Positions 32,615 through 44,385 of a DNA stretch of 64,000 bases are shown here, one piece after another. This DNA comes from Aurelia coerulea. Taxonomy: Eukaryota; Cnidaria; Scyphozoa; Semaeostomeae; Ulmaridae. Numbering within the stretch: position 1 is the stretch's first letter; every line of letters begins with the position of its first letter. The notes beneath the pieces were generated by a model. That model was not told the DNA's origin and did no database searches. It worked only from the letters and a program-made list of their open reading frames with translations. The position numbers were made by a program, and so were the translations under genes. Where the stretch lies: NCBI GenBank assembly GCA_039566865.1, contig CM076945.1, forward strand, positions 8,483,501-8,547,500, read 5' to 3'.

Positions 32615-34211
32615 CCGGGTGGCCAAAAAAAAAACTTCACGAGCTAAATCAACACGTCAAGCTTCCAGAAAGCAAAGGCATCAGTATGTAGCTGAAGGGC
32701 TTCGCTAGACTGATTATATGGTCGCAGGTTATCGCTATTGATAGGCTGATGGACGCTATAACTACGACTCATGGACTTACGCTTCCAGAAACGGACATGG
32801 CCTAAATCACCAGCTATTTTTTCCTCAAACCACCGACCCTAAAATGCCGCAAAAAGTGGTTATCCTGGAGTGCTACACTGCAAAACAAACTATCAGTACT
32901 TAGATGAATGTTTCTTCAAGCTATTAAGGCAAACAAGTCTTACTTATAAGTGCTGTTTTGGTTATTTGGGGGCGCAAAAGATCTCTTAAATTCGCTCGTT
33001 ACTTTGAGATTTTGATCGTTGCAGCAGTTCAGTCGAACGCGTTGTTCGAACGCTTTTGTTTGCCTTTGGCGGTAAGTTTAAATTGAAGAAGAATCAGCCA
33101 ATCCCATCAAGTTATTTCAAGTCTTGCATCCTGATTGGTTCAGGGACAAATTTGTTCCTGGTGGGATTTTTTTGTCGTTTTGAGAAGAGTTTGTCCATAA
33201 GGCCCTCAACTGGAGCGACAACAACAACATTAATTCACTTCAATTAGATGAGCGTAAGTTGAGGATCCTTATGTAGTGAGGCTAGGGCTTCGCTATATTT
33301 CGAGATGTTGCTTGGCCAGTTTAAATAATAACTTCCCTCCGAAACCTAGCTTCGAAGATATGGTAACTCATTCATTTCTCGAAATTACCCGTCCTTTTCC
33401 GGTCCATGTTTTGGAAGATGTTAAAAACTCCAAATTCCACATTTGCTAAGGAACATGAAATTGGAACAAGGAGCAGAGATCAGTGATTTTACAGTCAATA
33501 GATTCCCCAGACGACTTCAAATCCATCTCTATGTTGAGCTTCACTCACAAAATGTTGACTGGAAAACGATAGGAATTACTTTACTTTAGATCAACCTTGT
33601 TTTTTCATACGGTAGTCAAAGCTCAAAGCGACCATGCAGCATCTCAAAGATAGTCAAGCCTTTCTGCCGGGTGTCTCAAAAAAAGTAATCAAGGACCAAA
33701 TTGTTTTCCCAGACATAGCTGATCTGGTAATTGGTTTTTAAAATGAGCAAATTTAGCTCTTTTTATGGTTACCTGGTTTTGAATCATACTGCAAAAAAGC
33801 ATTGATACTTGCCATATCAATTTCTTTGTGCATATAAAGCTCCTAGTTTGGTGATAAATGACAGAAAGAAATGCATACTGTCGTTGGATACTTCGATGAC
33901 GATTAAAAATCTGAAAATTATGACTGTTAGGCAAGATTGAGTATTTTGCTTAAAAAGTATAGCTCAAAATAAGGTTTTCAATGTGTAATTTTTCTACCTT
34001 GTAGCATCAAAAGCAAACATTTAGCATCTATAAACATTTTGGGTCTTTGGCAAAACAAGTAAAAAGAAAATTCTTTCAAAGGTTTGATAATCAATTTTTG
34101 GTGATTTTTTAAACATAAGTACTTTTTTGGGGGACACCCGGTACTTTATGGTGAAACAAAGCATTTGTCAATAGCTCTCGATTTCAGAGAGCAAGTTATG
34201 ATCTAGCTCGT
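32615..34211. mobile_element. CCGGGTGGCC / ACTTCACGAGC element, second copy
   Basis: Starts CCGGGTGGCC then an A run and ACTTCACGAGC, after TA. The interior includes the dispersed repeat of 632-900 and a block (33290-33660) homologous to 28060-28990 ('gagatgttgcttgg-cagttt', 'ggtccatgttttggaag', 'ccagacgacttcaaat'). The right terminus is lost near 'gatctagctcgtg' (about 34211). The element 33667-34141 is nested in it. Confidence 0.6.
33667..34141. mobile_element. CCGGGTGTCTC TIR element, complete, carries LINE empty site
   Basis: Ends CCGGGTGTCTCAAAAAAAGT and inverse 'acttttttgggggacacccg' plus G, then TA. It aligns with the element at 24742-28004 minus the LINE. The TCAATTTCTTT at about 33823-33833 is the unoccupied single copy of the LINE target sequence. 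Open frame 33689-33934 is a by-product. Confidence 0.85.
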
Positions 34212-34258
34212 GTTTTAATTTAGCTATGCTACAAAGGAAAGTAATGATATACACATAC

Positions 34259-34437
34259 CAAGAGTTGGTTTGCCAGCTTCAATGATTTTCCTCATTTCTA
34301 CATCCTTGACATCTCTAAGATCGGGAATATGGGCTTGTGATTCAGCATGAACCAATTTTGGTTCTGAAATAACAACTTTGAACGATTTCTTCTTTTCATA
34401 TTCTTCGCGGTCAATGATTGGTATATCAATGGTTTTG
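34259..34437 (-). CDS. Na+/Ca2+ exchanger (SLC8 family), Calx-beta end exon
   Basis: Minus-strand exon of 179 bp from a 'ttctcttgtag' acceptor (above 34437) to a 'gtatgt' donor (below 34259). After one base of a split codon it reads KTIDIPIIDREEYEKKKSFK, VVISEPKLVHAESQAHIPDL, RDVKDVEMRKIIEAGKPTL. 'KTI---IID-EEYEK-K-F---I-EP-LV' is the end of the second Calx-beta domain of NCX, the Ca2+-sensing part of the cytosolic loop. 'RKI-E-GKPTLG' leads into the next exon. The loop after EPKLV is short compared with vertebrate splice forms. It joins 31342 in frame. The upstream exon (ending with two bases of a codon) was not found. Confidence 0.92.
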
Positions 34438-34879
34438 CTACAAGAGAAAAATTAATTTGTATAAAGTTTGCTGGGGTATAACCATATCTTCAGGTCGAGC
34501 TGAATGCGTCGAATTGGGAAAGAGAAAACGACAAATTTTTGCAATTAATACCAGATGAGTCAGAATGCTGAGATGTTTGAATTGAAAGCCTGTAACTTTC
34601 AAACCTTTCACCAGATTCCCATAAACTAATAAAATGTGTGGCTAACATATCAACCTAGATGTCAAATTTAGTCCGTCACAATCGGTCACATCGTTTCCAG
34701 TTTACAAGCGATTTTTAGAAAAACGCTTCATCGCAAAATCCTAGACCTAAAATCCTTGATCAAATCTGGCAGTCCAAAATGGAAGAAAACGTTTTTGAAT
34801 GACAGTCCTAAGTCTATACGATTACATAGCAGTTTCTTTTTATACCCAATGAAGTTTTGAGCAGTAAAATAGATTGATC

Positions 34880-35256
34880 AAGTTTGATTATGATTGATGT
34901 GGGGGTAGATCAACGATTTTCGTTGATCAACGATCAATGGATTATGATTGATGTGGGGGTAGATTATTAGCAAATTTGATCAAAGATTTTCGCTGATCAA
35001 CGATCAATCGATTATGATTGATGTGGGGGTAGATCAATAGCAAATTTGATCAACGATCGATCGATGCTGATTGATGTGGGGGTAGATCATTAGCAAATAT
35101 GATCAACAATTTTCGTTGATCAACGATCAATCGATTATGATTGATGTGGGGGTAGATAATTAGCAAATTTGATCAACCATTTTCGTTGATCAACGATCGA
35201 TCGATGCTGATTGATGTGGGGGTAGATTATTAGCAAATTTTATCAACGATTTTAGG
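34880..35256. repeat. 70-bp tandem repeat rich in GATC palindromes
   Basis: 'GATGTGGGGGTAGAT' recurs at 34896, 34950, 35020, 35073, 35143 and 35213, giving a 70-bp period with shortened 53-54 bp units. Each unit holds TTGATCAACGATCAATCGAT or a variant, which can form small hairpins. It lies in the NCX intron upstream of 34437. Confidence 0.92.
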
Positions 35257-35268
35257 CCTGTTTTCAAC

Positions 35269-35801
35269 AGCATAGGTTTCAAATCCTTAAAAAGGTGGAT
35301 GTAGAATTCTATGACCTATTTCTTTCAACTGAATGGCTTCCAAAAACTTTAGCTATTTTGCTATAATTCTACCGTTGGACTTTTTCGATATCTTCAATAT
35401 CTCCAGAATTACAGTGTTTTTCTTTTTTCTAAGAATTCAAGAAAAATTTAGAAAAAACTTAAAACCCTCGTAACTTCTGAACTTTTTGATGGAACATGAA
35501 ATAATTTTCAAGGAAAATGTAGTTTTTAAATGTTTACAGTATAGTATCAAGCAAAAGTATGTCACTCTTGTGGTCTACGATTCAAAAATTTGATGACGTC
35601 ATATCCTCAAATGAGTTGAAATGCAAAATACGCTGTAATGTTGAAAAAATGATAGATTTCTCAAAAGTCAAATGGTAGAACACAGGGGTGGAATCAAAGA
35701 TAAGTAGCTAAAGTTTATTCCAACCCATTCAATTAAAAGAAGTAGGTCACAGAATTTTACACCTACCTTTTTACATCGATTTAAAGATTGAAGCCTATGC
35801 T
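35269..35801. mobile_element. GCATAGG-ended MITE, copy 3
   Basis: Starts AGCATAGGTTTCAAATCC and ends in the inverse CCTATGCT. Flanked by GTTTTCAAC (35260-35268 and 35802-35810), a clean 9-bp duplication. Shares the TTTGATGACGTCATATCCTC centre with the other copies. Confidence 0.88.
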
Positions 35802-37733
35802 GTTTTCAACGAAACCGAGATGAAAAATTTTCATAGCCCGATTTTGATAGATTAGTGTATCTAAGTTGACGTGTTAGCCGCAAAAAGAACACAAGTCTAT
35901 AGTAATCTGTGATAAATGGTTTCAAAGCTACATGGTTCCAAAGGTCTACACATTCATCTGACTCACCCAGTTTTTGGGCATGCCCGCCAACAATTGTGAT
36001 GAATTTCTGTGGCTGTGGCTGGCTGTTTGTGGCCAGAATAGACAACATTTGAGCAACTTTTTGAATGTTGACATCATTTTTATACAATTCTGCCTAAGCA
36101 GCATAGATCAAATTTTCCAATATTTTCATTTATATTCCATGAGAATGCAATTAAAATATATGCAAAAATCCTGATGCAGCTGGTTTTAGAAGTTCTGTTT
36201 AAAATCAGGATTTTGGTCAGTTGCCATCAAAACTAACAATACGCAGCGATGCTAAAGATGGCGGTTATGTTCTGAATGTAGGCGGCCTAAGTTATCGGCT
36301 CGAGAACTCGTTTATCGAAACGGCCTAGAATCCAGGCCTTTGGGACACGTACATGGGAAAACTTGCTACCTGTGCACCAAATTGCATTTCATTTTGACAT
36401 AGAAAAATTTGCAAACGATTGTCTGCCTCGGTTGTTTCTCTTTGTTTAAAGTAGCCAATCAAAGCATGTTATTCAGTACGTGCGCTCTCTGACTGATAAA
36501 GCAACATAAAATGTTTCCATGTCTGGCGGCCATTGTAAACAAGATATTACCTAATTCAATTTACAGTCTACAATATCAATCTCCAAAAAGGCTCAGCCCA
36601 TGACGGAGATACAGGATACTCACACTACATCACACCTACTTTACCTAACTACATATAACTACATACGATATGTTAAAGGATTAGTAGTTTCGGTGCAAGG
36701 GCACTTGGTCAATATACTTTGGCTGCGTGGCAATGCATATATGCTAATTATTACAAAATAAGCATCTGAGTTCACAATAAGTATAACGGAATTTACTAAT
36801 TGTGTTCTGATTTCTCTGTTTTCTGCTTATATCATCAGAAACTCAACTCGTTCATTCACATGTTTACTAATATTTCTCCACCATTGCCAACCGATTAGAA
36901 TTAAAGAAGCTAAATCCCCAGCCAAAGTTTACGAAGTTTAAAAGAGATGTCCTGGTGATCTCCGGTCTCTGCTGAGCTCAAAAAGTCAAAACAGCAAAGC
37001 ATTAAGTGTTTCAAAGACCTCATTCAATGCAAATAAGTTAGGTCCAAACAATGTAGTAGTCCTTTTATTTTCTCTCTCAATATAGTTAGGCCAATTTATC
37101 TCGTATCATAGGGTGAAGCTAATCATAGATGACGGACACAAACATCAGATTACAGCGGATAAGCGACTTTCAACTGCCTAATTTATCAACTAAATTTCTT
37201 AAGTCATCTTAATACTGCAAAGCGGTGGATAAGCTTTCTCTACCCATTGTCATCAAGCCTTGACCTGTGCTTTGAGATGAAGAAATGACATCATGCAATC
37301 CCATGATCCTCTGCTTATTGTTTCATAGATAAATTTTGAATTGTTCGCTAAATTTGCAGCAACAAATATACTTTTAAATCTCTTTCATGTTTTTATCTCA
37401 CCAAATGTAGAGCAGTGCTTCGTTTATTTGGCAGTTGTTGCTCTCCTTTGACTTTTCGCTAACTGGCTAAATAGGATATAGTTTGGCCTAAAACCAGATA
37501 ATATGTGAATCACAGCTGTAGATTGCACTAAGACAAACAATGCCAGCTTTAAATCGCACAAAAGCTCCAAAGTTTTCTCTTGAATTTTCGATGTAAACTG
37601 GTCGTAATTTTTTTTATATAAACGAGATCTTGTCCGACTCATTTAAAACGGCTACAAAGGCGAAGACCACCGACATGGCTTTGGTCATTTGGCCTAAAGA
37701 CACAGGATCCTTGAGATTCTGTTTTGTTAACCG
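35802..37733. other. Region with one weak exon candidate
   Basis: A minus-strand frame at about 35968-36090 has an acceptor-like 'ttaggcag', reads LYKNDVNIQKVAQMLSILAT then NSQPQPQKFITIVGGHAQKL, and is followed by 'gtgagt'. I do not recognise it, and its phase does not fit the NCX exon at 34437. Nothing else is supported up to 37733. Confidence 0.25.
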
Positions 37734-38293
37734 TATTTTGGTTGGGGGGGGGGCAAATTTCCCCCCCCTAGTAGACTTTTTGTCATAACTCTGTCAGTAT
37801 GACAATTATGGCCCGGACATTTTCTGACTTTTTGCTAATACTTATTGTGCAATGACTCAAGAAGTTTCATAAAAATATTTTCACAAATGAGGGGGAGGGA
37901 GACAATTTTCCGGAACTGACTCTGTCAAAATCGCCAATTCTAAAATATTAATCTTCGCAAAAAAAGTAGCAAAATTGCAAAATTTTGCAAAGATATTTTG
38001 CAGGGTAGTGCTATTTGATGTATTCTATCATAATTTTTATGTTTGGATGGAAATTGTGCTCCAAATTAAATTTTATCGCATTTTTCCTGATTTTGACCGA
38101 TTTTGACACTTTTCTTGACCACACAAAGGAAAATGCTGACGCAAGCAATAATGATGGCTAATTTTAGGTTAATTTTTATATTTTCATAAAGTACATGCCT
38201 GGGGCTATTAGTACACCATATCTGGTTGCTCTATCCATTTCCAGTCAAGAGTTAGGTAGGGGGGGGGCTTTTTTGCCCCCCCCAACCAAAATA
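37734..38293. mobile_element. Poly(G) TIR element (TATTTTGGTTGGGG)
   Basis: The left end reads TATTTTGGTTGGGG with more G, then CAAATTT and a C run. The right end is its complement, with the matching G run, TTTTTTG, C run and CCAACCAAAATA. The ends can pair into a compound hairpin. No coding sequence is inside. Confidence 0.75.
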
Positions 38294-38377
38294 GGACGTG
38301 TCAGATAGCCCAACCACTATAGGGTTAAAAATATGACAATGAAAAGCGTAAATCTTTTGAAGTTTGGCCCATTCGAG

Positions 38378-39565
38378 TTTCTGCAATCTTTTCTGTTCCA
38401 AACCTCCATGTTGCGTCAAGAGAATATTTCATATGGTTTATATCTAATTTTCGTAACTTGAATAAAAAATCAATTTCTGCAATCTTTTTCTGTTCCAAAC
38501 CTCCATGTTGCGTCAAGAGAATATTTCATATGGTTTATATCTAATTTTCGTAACTTGAATAAAAAATCAATTTCTGCAATCTTTTTCTGTTCCAAACCTC
38601 CATGTTGCGTCAAGAGAATATTTCATATGGTTTATATCTAATTTTCGTAACTTGAATAAAAAATCAATTTCTGCAATCTTTTTCTGTTCCAAACCTCCAT
38701 GTTGCGTCAAGAGAATATTTCATATGGTTTATATCTAATTTTCGTAACTTGAATAAAAAAATCAATTTCTGCAATCTTTTTCTGTTCCAAACCTCCATGT
38801 TGCGTCAAGAGAATATTTCATATGGTTTATATCTAATTTTCGTAACTTGAATAAAAAATCAATTTCTGCAATCTTTTTCTGTTCCAAACCTCCATGTTGC
38901 GTCAAGAGAATATTTCATATGGTTTATATCTAATTTTCGTAACATATGGTTTATATCTAATTTTCGTAACTTGAATAAAAAATCAATTTCTGCAATCTTT
39001 TTCTGTTCCAAACCTCCATGTTGCGTCAAGAGAATATTTCATATGGTTTATATCTAATTTTCGTAACTTGAATAAAAAATCAATTTCTGCAATCTTTTTC
39101 TGTTCCAAACCTCCATGTTGCGTCAAGAGAATATTTCATATGGTTTATATCTAATTTTCGTAACTTGAATAAAAAATCAATTTCTGCAATCTTTTTCTGT
39201 TCCAAACCTCCATCTTGCGTCAAGAGAATATTTCATATGGTTTATATCTAATTTTGGTAACTTGAATAAAAAATCAATTTCTGCAATCTTTTTCTGTTCC
39301 AAACCTCCATGTTGCGTCAAGAGAATATTTCATATGGTTTATATCTAATTTTCGTAACTTGAATAAAAAATCAATTTCTGCAATCTTTTTCTGTTCCAAA
39401 CCTCCATGTTGCGTCAAGAGAATATTTCATATGGTTTATATCTAATTTTCGTAACTTGAATAAAAAATCAATTTCTGCAATCTTTTTCTGTTCCAAACCT
39501 CCATGTTGCGTCAAGAAAATATTTCATATGGTTTATATCTAATTTTTGTAACTTGAATAAAAATC
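38378..39565. repeat. 97-bp tandem repeat (satellite-like), about 12 copies
   Basis: 'CCATGTTGCG' recurs at 38406, 38503, 38600 and so on with a 97-bp period. Copies are almost identical (for example CCATCTTGCG in one copy). One copy near 38943 contains an extra 27-28 bp partial duplication of 'catatggtttatatctaatt'. Units carry no open frame. The array begins about 85 bp after the poly(G) element. Confidence 0.97.
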
Positions 39566-39612
39566 AACACCTGTAAACAAGGGATGCAGTCGACCGTGCA
39601 TTTTATAAAGAT

Positions 39613-40040
39613 TTGAAAGTTTTTGTGATTTATTTGGATCTTGCAGTAACTTTATTACATGGCGGTATCTGCAATGAAGATGTGTTAGCTCTTCAGATCA
39701 ACACCATCATGAAACTCATTAACTCATTAGATATCGACGTGCCAAGGCAAAATTTGGAATTTTCAAAGAGGAGTTTCCATTATTCAGGAGCCAAAGTTTG
39801 GAATGAAATTCCATTGAACATCAGAACTAGTCCTACAATTTACACTTTCAAAAAAAAATTGAAGGATTTCTTGCTAAGTCAGCAATGATTCCCAAAGAAG
39901 GTTCCCAGGAAGAACAGCATTCTGTAGATTCTTCTTTTTTGTTTGTTTGTATTATAGGATTTAGAGTATTATGGTTTTGTTGTTGCTTTGTTAATAGAGC
40001 TGATAGGGTTTTGTGGATAAATATTATAATAAAAAAAAAA
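39613..40040 (+). pseudogene. LINE 3' coding remnant with A-rich tail
   Basis: The frame ending at 39888 carries FHYSGAKVWNEIPLNIRTSP then TIYTFKKKLKDFLLSQQ, the LINE C-terminal block. An A run at 40029-40044 follows after the 3' UTR. The N-terminal part of the frame (39613-39740) is not clearly LINE. Confidence 0.6.
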
Positions 40041-40262
40041 AAAAGAGACCCTGATCTGATAGCATTGGTGATGAGCCATGGGGACTCTGGAAGGGGAGCA
40101 ATGATGGCGGCAGTTGTTGTTTTTGCTATTGTTGTTGTTCTCTCGGCTGAGGTTCCGTTGTTGTTCAGCATTATCGCTTATCTTAGCCCGATATCCAATG
40201 TGAAACCGACTCAAACATTTATCGGTAAAAATGGTTCATATTTCATATTTATATTTCATATT

Positions 40263-40308
40263 TAATTCTTTTAAGGAGGGTTGCCCTTCAGCGGAAGCTT
40301 TTGTGTGA
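40263..40308 (-). repeat. LINE 3' UTR fragment
   Basis: The sequence 'ttcttttaaggagggttgcc' followed by 'cttcagcggaagc' matches the 3' end of the LINE at 16765-17300, same orientation. Confidence 0.5.
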
Positions 40309-42411
40309 AGTTCATGTGTAGCTTTTGTATACTTAGTTGCAATTTAGTTGCATGTTTTTTATGTAATGGCCATCGGATGCAATCTCGTCCCCAGAGTGAG
40401 TTCGTTGCTCTACCTCTACTCTGGGATACAAGAGGCTGTTCGGCAATTTGATTGGCTATTCGAAAACAATAGCAAAATCAGATTATTACTGGCTCTGATT
40501 CAAAAGTGGCCTCTATTGAATCGCTAATTTCACAAATCAATGGGGTGTTTGGGGCAAGAGAGGAGTTTAAGCGGGGTAATGGACAACGACGCATCCAAAC
40601 TTTGGGGTTTCAGGAGAATAGGGGGTCATTATGACGTCATAAACGGGGGGTCAAAGTTTTTGGTGTGTCGATTTTCCGACCAGTCGCTACGTTTGGAGTC
40701 GATGCTCCATGGTTACAAGTCCGATTTCAAAACGGAAAAACGTTTTCAAGAGATCACTCGTTTGCGAGTCCAAGTGTACCAGGGTGTTCACTCAGCTTCG
40801 TGACCAGCGTATGACGTCAGAACACCCTGGGAACGAGGTTGCATCGGATGGTTATGGTATTGTGCTTTCCATGGCATTGCCCTTGTAGGCCCTTGTAGTG
40901 TAGAGTAAAACTGTCCGTACGTAGTGCCCTAAGTCATTCGTTTTCGTACAGCTTTTATATTGAATGCATAAAAAGAATATGTTGGCTAACTGGGGAGGGA
41001 TGGGGGCTATGACATCGACATATAAGGGGGCTCCCTAAAGTGTTTCTCTCATTTCCTTGCGTTCTCTTTATTTGGGTGTGCCTTTACTCTAGCCAATATC
41101 AATTGTGTCTCATATTTACTGGAAACTTTAATCCTTCAATATCGTTATTTTCTTTTCTCCTCTCATTCAATCTCAAAAGAAGCATATCTAGAAAAACCGC
41201 AAAAAGTCTTCAAGTAAAATTTCCTCCAAATCAGTTGATAAATTTCATTCAGTTCAAATGATTATCGTTCGCTCTTGTTTGAGTCTGATCACACCGGCTG
41301 GATTATCTGGAAATCTTTACGTTCAGTTTCAAAGTCAGCTGGACTATCTAAGCTGTGGATACTGTGGATTTTGCCAAAGCACTCAAAATAGTTTTTTCTT
41401 TCTTTGTTGAATTATCGTCCAGTTGCCAGTAAAATCAGTCGGAAAGCACTGCACGTATCTATAAGAAATTGTTAAAAGAAACTCAACTCTCAGATCGCCA
41501 AAAATCAGGAAGGGAAAATATAAATGCCTTTTTTTGTAAGAAGCTGCGTATAAGAAACTGAACTTTTAGATCGCCCAAAAAGTTAAGAAGCCCCAGTTCT
41601 GGGAAAATATACACGTATATTTTTTTGTAAGAAACTGCTTGTAAGAAACTCAACTCTCAGATCGTCCAAAAATCAAGAAATCCAGTACTGGGAGAATATA
41701 GCTTAAAAAACTAGTTACTGTACTACAAGAATTGCGCCAAAGTTAAGATCCATACAACGGGTCATAGAATTCTACACGACCTTCTCAAAGATTTCGAAAC
41801 TATGCTTGTGTCATAGCGAATAACTTTGTGAAATGACACCTGACTTGTGTTTGTACTTCAAAAATGAAAGACTCTACTGCATGCACGATATTTCATCGTA
41901 CTGTGGGAAATTTCAAATCTGTAGATTCATCAGGCACGCCCTCGCAGAACAGGAGGGATTGAGCGCACTTTTTGACGACAATACGGAAAGAGCACAACTA
42001 ATCTGCGTCAATTGATCGAATTTTCCCAGTTAGGACCATGCTTGTAGTCGCGTTTTGCGTGTGTTATTTTGTAGGTTGCACCTGCAGAAAATTAGTGAAG
42101 AAGCCGAACGCATCAACGAAGAAATAAGAATTATTACAATTCGTCCCAGCCTTCGCTCATAATCACGAGAATCTCTTTACCTATTTCTCTGTTGAATTGA
42201 ATTGTTTTACCTACTTATCTATTGAACTGAATTGCTCACTCAAACAGGTACATTGAGTGAACAGGTTAGAATCAAATATACATGTGTAAGGAGCGAAATT
42301 TACGAATAATTCAAACCAGTCTACGAAGAAATCATCTTATCTGATTCATCCTGGAAGTACAAACACACTAGTGCTAACAGAGTGAGGTTTTCAACGAAAA
42401 ATGGCATACAG
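40309..42411. other. Intergenic, repeat fragments only
   Basis: About 40378-40425 repeats 9888-9936 inverted. Between about 41450 and 41700 a loosely repeated unit 'gtaagaaactcaactctcag' with 'atcg-ccaaaaa' occurs three times. A fragment of the GCATAGG MITE right end lies at about 41757-41806. No gene is supported. Confidence 0.45.
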
Positions 42412-42640
42412 AGTGTCTCAAAAAGTGTGCCCCATTTTTTGGCTGCTGTGGAGGAGCTATATGTTCTATTGTTTCGTTTTTATACAGTTGCATGCGATAG
42501 GCTTTAACCTGGAGCTTGAGACCTTGTTTTAGCCAGTCAGACAAGTGGTTGCTGATTTACGGCACAGGAAGGCAAATTAAGTCTGAGAGGAAGTTCAAAC
42601 ACTAGCGCTGTAAGGAATGATGTTTTCAAAGCAAAAGGCC
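42412..42640. mobile_element. Mariner-like terminal fragment, copy 1
   Basis: Begins near 'agagtgtctcaaaaagtgtg' and shares 'ggctgctgtgg-ggag', 'cttgttttag-c--tc-gacaagtg' and 'ttgctgatttacggcacag' with 54049-54250. Only one end is recognisable and no transposase is found. Confidence 0.5.
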
Positions 42641-42934
42641 TAAAGTCTGTCGCAAAAAATAGATATCATGTGAGACTTGCGATATGTTTGTTGTGGCATG
42701 TTTTCTCAAATATTCAGTCATTTAATTTTCATCAAAACGATCTTCATCCGGGTTTACATTTCTTCGTCAGTCCTAAACTAGAACAAAGATACTAACATTG
42801 TACATCTTATTAGTTGTGTCGGTTTTATCAGGTAGAACAAAATTCAGGGATTGACCGCTACGAATAATTGCGAAAGGCACACCGATATAAACAGTAAAGG
42901 GTTAATTTCGATTATAAATTGATCTATGATTGAA

Positions 42935-43045
42935 CTATCTATAATTGGCCGTGCGTTTCAGAAGTTGTGGACAATCACACTTGGAAGCCGTTTTCAAAAT
43001 ATCTAAACATTCAATCAAAGTCTTTCCAGCTTCATCAACTTCAAT
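42935..43045 (-). CDS. Possible terminal exon, unknown gene
   Basis: On the minus strand an acceptor 'gtgatttcag' is followed by IEVDEAGKTLIECLDILKTA then SKCDCPQLLKRTANYR and TAG (42935-42937). Composition is protein-like and amphipathic, but I cannot name a family and no partner exon was found. It could be chance. Confidence 0.2.
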   Translation of the reverse strand: MEVDEAGKTLIECLDILKTASKCDCPQLLKRTANYR

Positions 43046-43210
43046 CTGAAATCACTGTTAGTTCACTTGTGAATAATACACAATTGCAAATTTCTGCATA
43101 GAAACACATCTTGACTCAATTACTGTATGTTTGAACTTTTTATGGAACAGTGCCCTCTTTCTTCAGAAGTCCCGATTCCGATTTTTGAATAATAAGGAAA
43201 GGGACCTACA

Positions 43211-43734
43211 GGCCCCGTTTACACGATACCGTTTTCATTTCATATCGGATTGAGGGTGGCAATCCGATTAGAAAATGTTTCTGTTTACACGATACCGTTT
43301 TCATTTCATATCGGATTGGGGTTCCGTTTACACGACACCGTTTTTATTTCATATCGGATTGGGGTTCTTATTTACACGGAAACGCTTTGTCTTTTGCTAC
43401 GAAGGATTCACCTTTGTTTTACCTGGCTTTACGACCCACTCCCACTGCGCAGTGCACCAGATGAATAGGAGGCTCGTAGAAATGATAGAGGGGTTCCGTT
43501 TTGAGTTGATACTCGACCGTTTGATATTCGACCGTTTACACGATATGGGATTCATTTAATGCCACTTTCAGTGCGTAACGCGAAAACGATATAAAGCATA
43601 TTGGATTGGTGCGTTCTCGTGTAAACAGAAGGCCAATCTGATATGAAATGAAAACGGTATCGTGTAAACAGAAGGCCAATCCGATATAAAACCAATCCGG
43701 TATGAAACGAAAACGGTATCATGTAAACGGGGCC
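43211..43734. mobile_element. GGCCCCGTTTACACGATACC foldback element
   Basis: Ends GGCCCCGTTTACACGATACC and complement 'cggtatcatgtaaacggggc' plus C. The motif 'gtttacacga-accgtttt-a' with 'tttcatatcggattgg' is repeated several times inward on both arms, in direct copies on the left and inverted on the right. Non-coding. Confidence 0.8.
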
Positions 43735-44385
43735 ACAGATGATAGAACATTCATTTCTATAAGGCTTGAATCAAAATCCTTGCTAGAATCGTGATCTAAT
43801 TATATACTTTTCTTGATAGAACCATTTCCTGGATTTGGTTCTTCTGAATATTGTTTCTGCATAGTTTCTGATAAGTTCAGCAAACATTTATGAAGTCCTT
43901 TACCAAACTTTGCTCATAGTAAGAGCTCCAACTTGAAACATTCAACAATCTATATTTCAATTACTAAAAAGTAAAGCGCTCGCTTTGCTCCCACTTGAAC
44001 ATTCCTGGATCCAGCAGAAAAGGACGTGCTCAAGAATTGAAATAACCAACGCAAAACGATATAAGGGTTCATATAGACTGACTATCCAATTTTTCAACGC
44101 TTTCGAAACGAGATTGATTGGCTTCGGTGCGAAAATCCAGCCTAGTTTTCGTGGTGCTTGCAAAGAGTTGATTGCAGTCACCATTTCTGGCTTTTTCAAA
44201 ACTTTGCCGGTATCATGTGAACGCTAGCTCAAATTTTGCTACCGTCACATTTTCTCCGTTTTCAAAATGTGCTGGCATCGTGTGAACGCAGGCTAAGACA
44301 ATCAAAAAGAAAAAAATTAGCCAAGCTTCAGCTATCCCTGCTACCAGAGAACTAAATTACACGATAATGACCTGACTCCTCATAT

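Noticed and set aside
35968..36090. Extra exchanger exon upstream of 34437
   Set aside because: Splice-like borders exist, but the exon would leave phase 1 while the next exon needs two bases carried over. The peptide also does not resemble the Calx-beta domain.
38378..39565. CRISPR-like array
   Set aside because: Units are 97 bp end to end with no unique spacers, in a eukaryotic context without cas genes. It is an ordinary tandem satellite.
39885..40265. 126-codon plus-strand open frame
   Set aside because: It overlaps an opposite-strand frame of similar length, starts at the end of a LINE remnant and crosses an A run. No recognisable domain.
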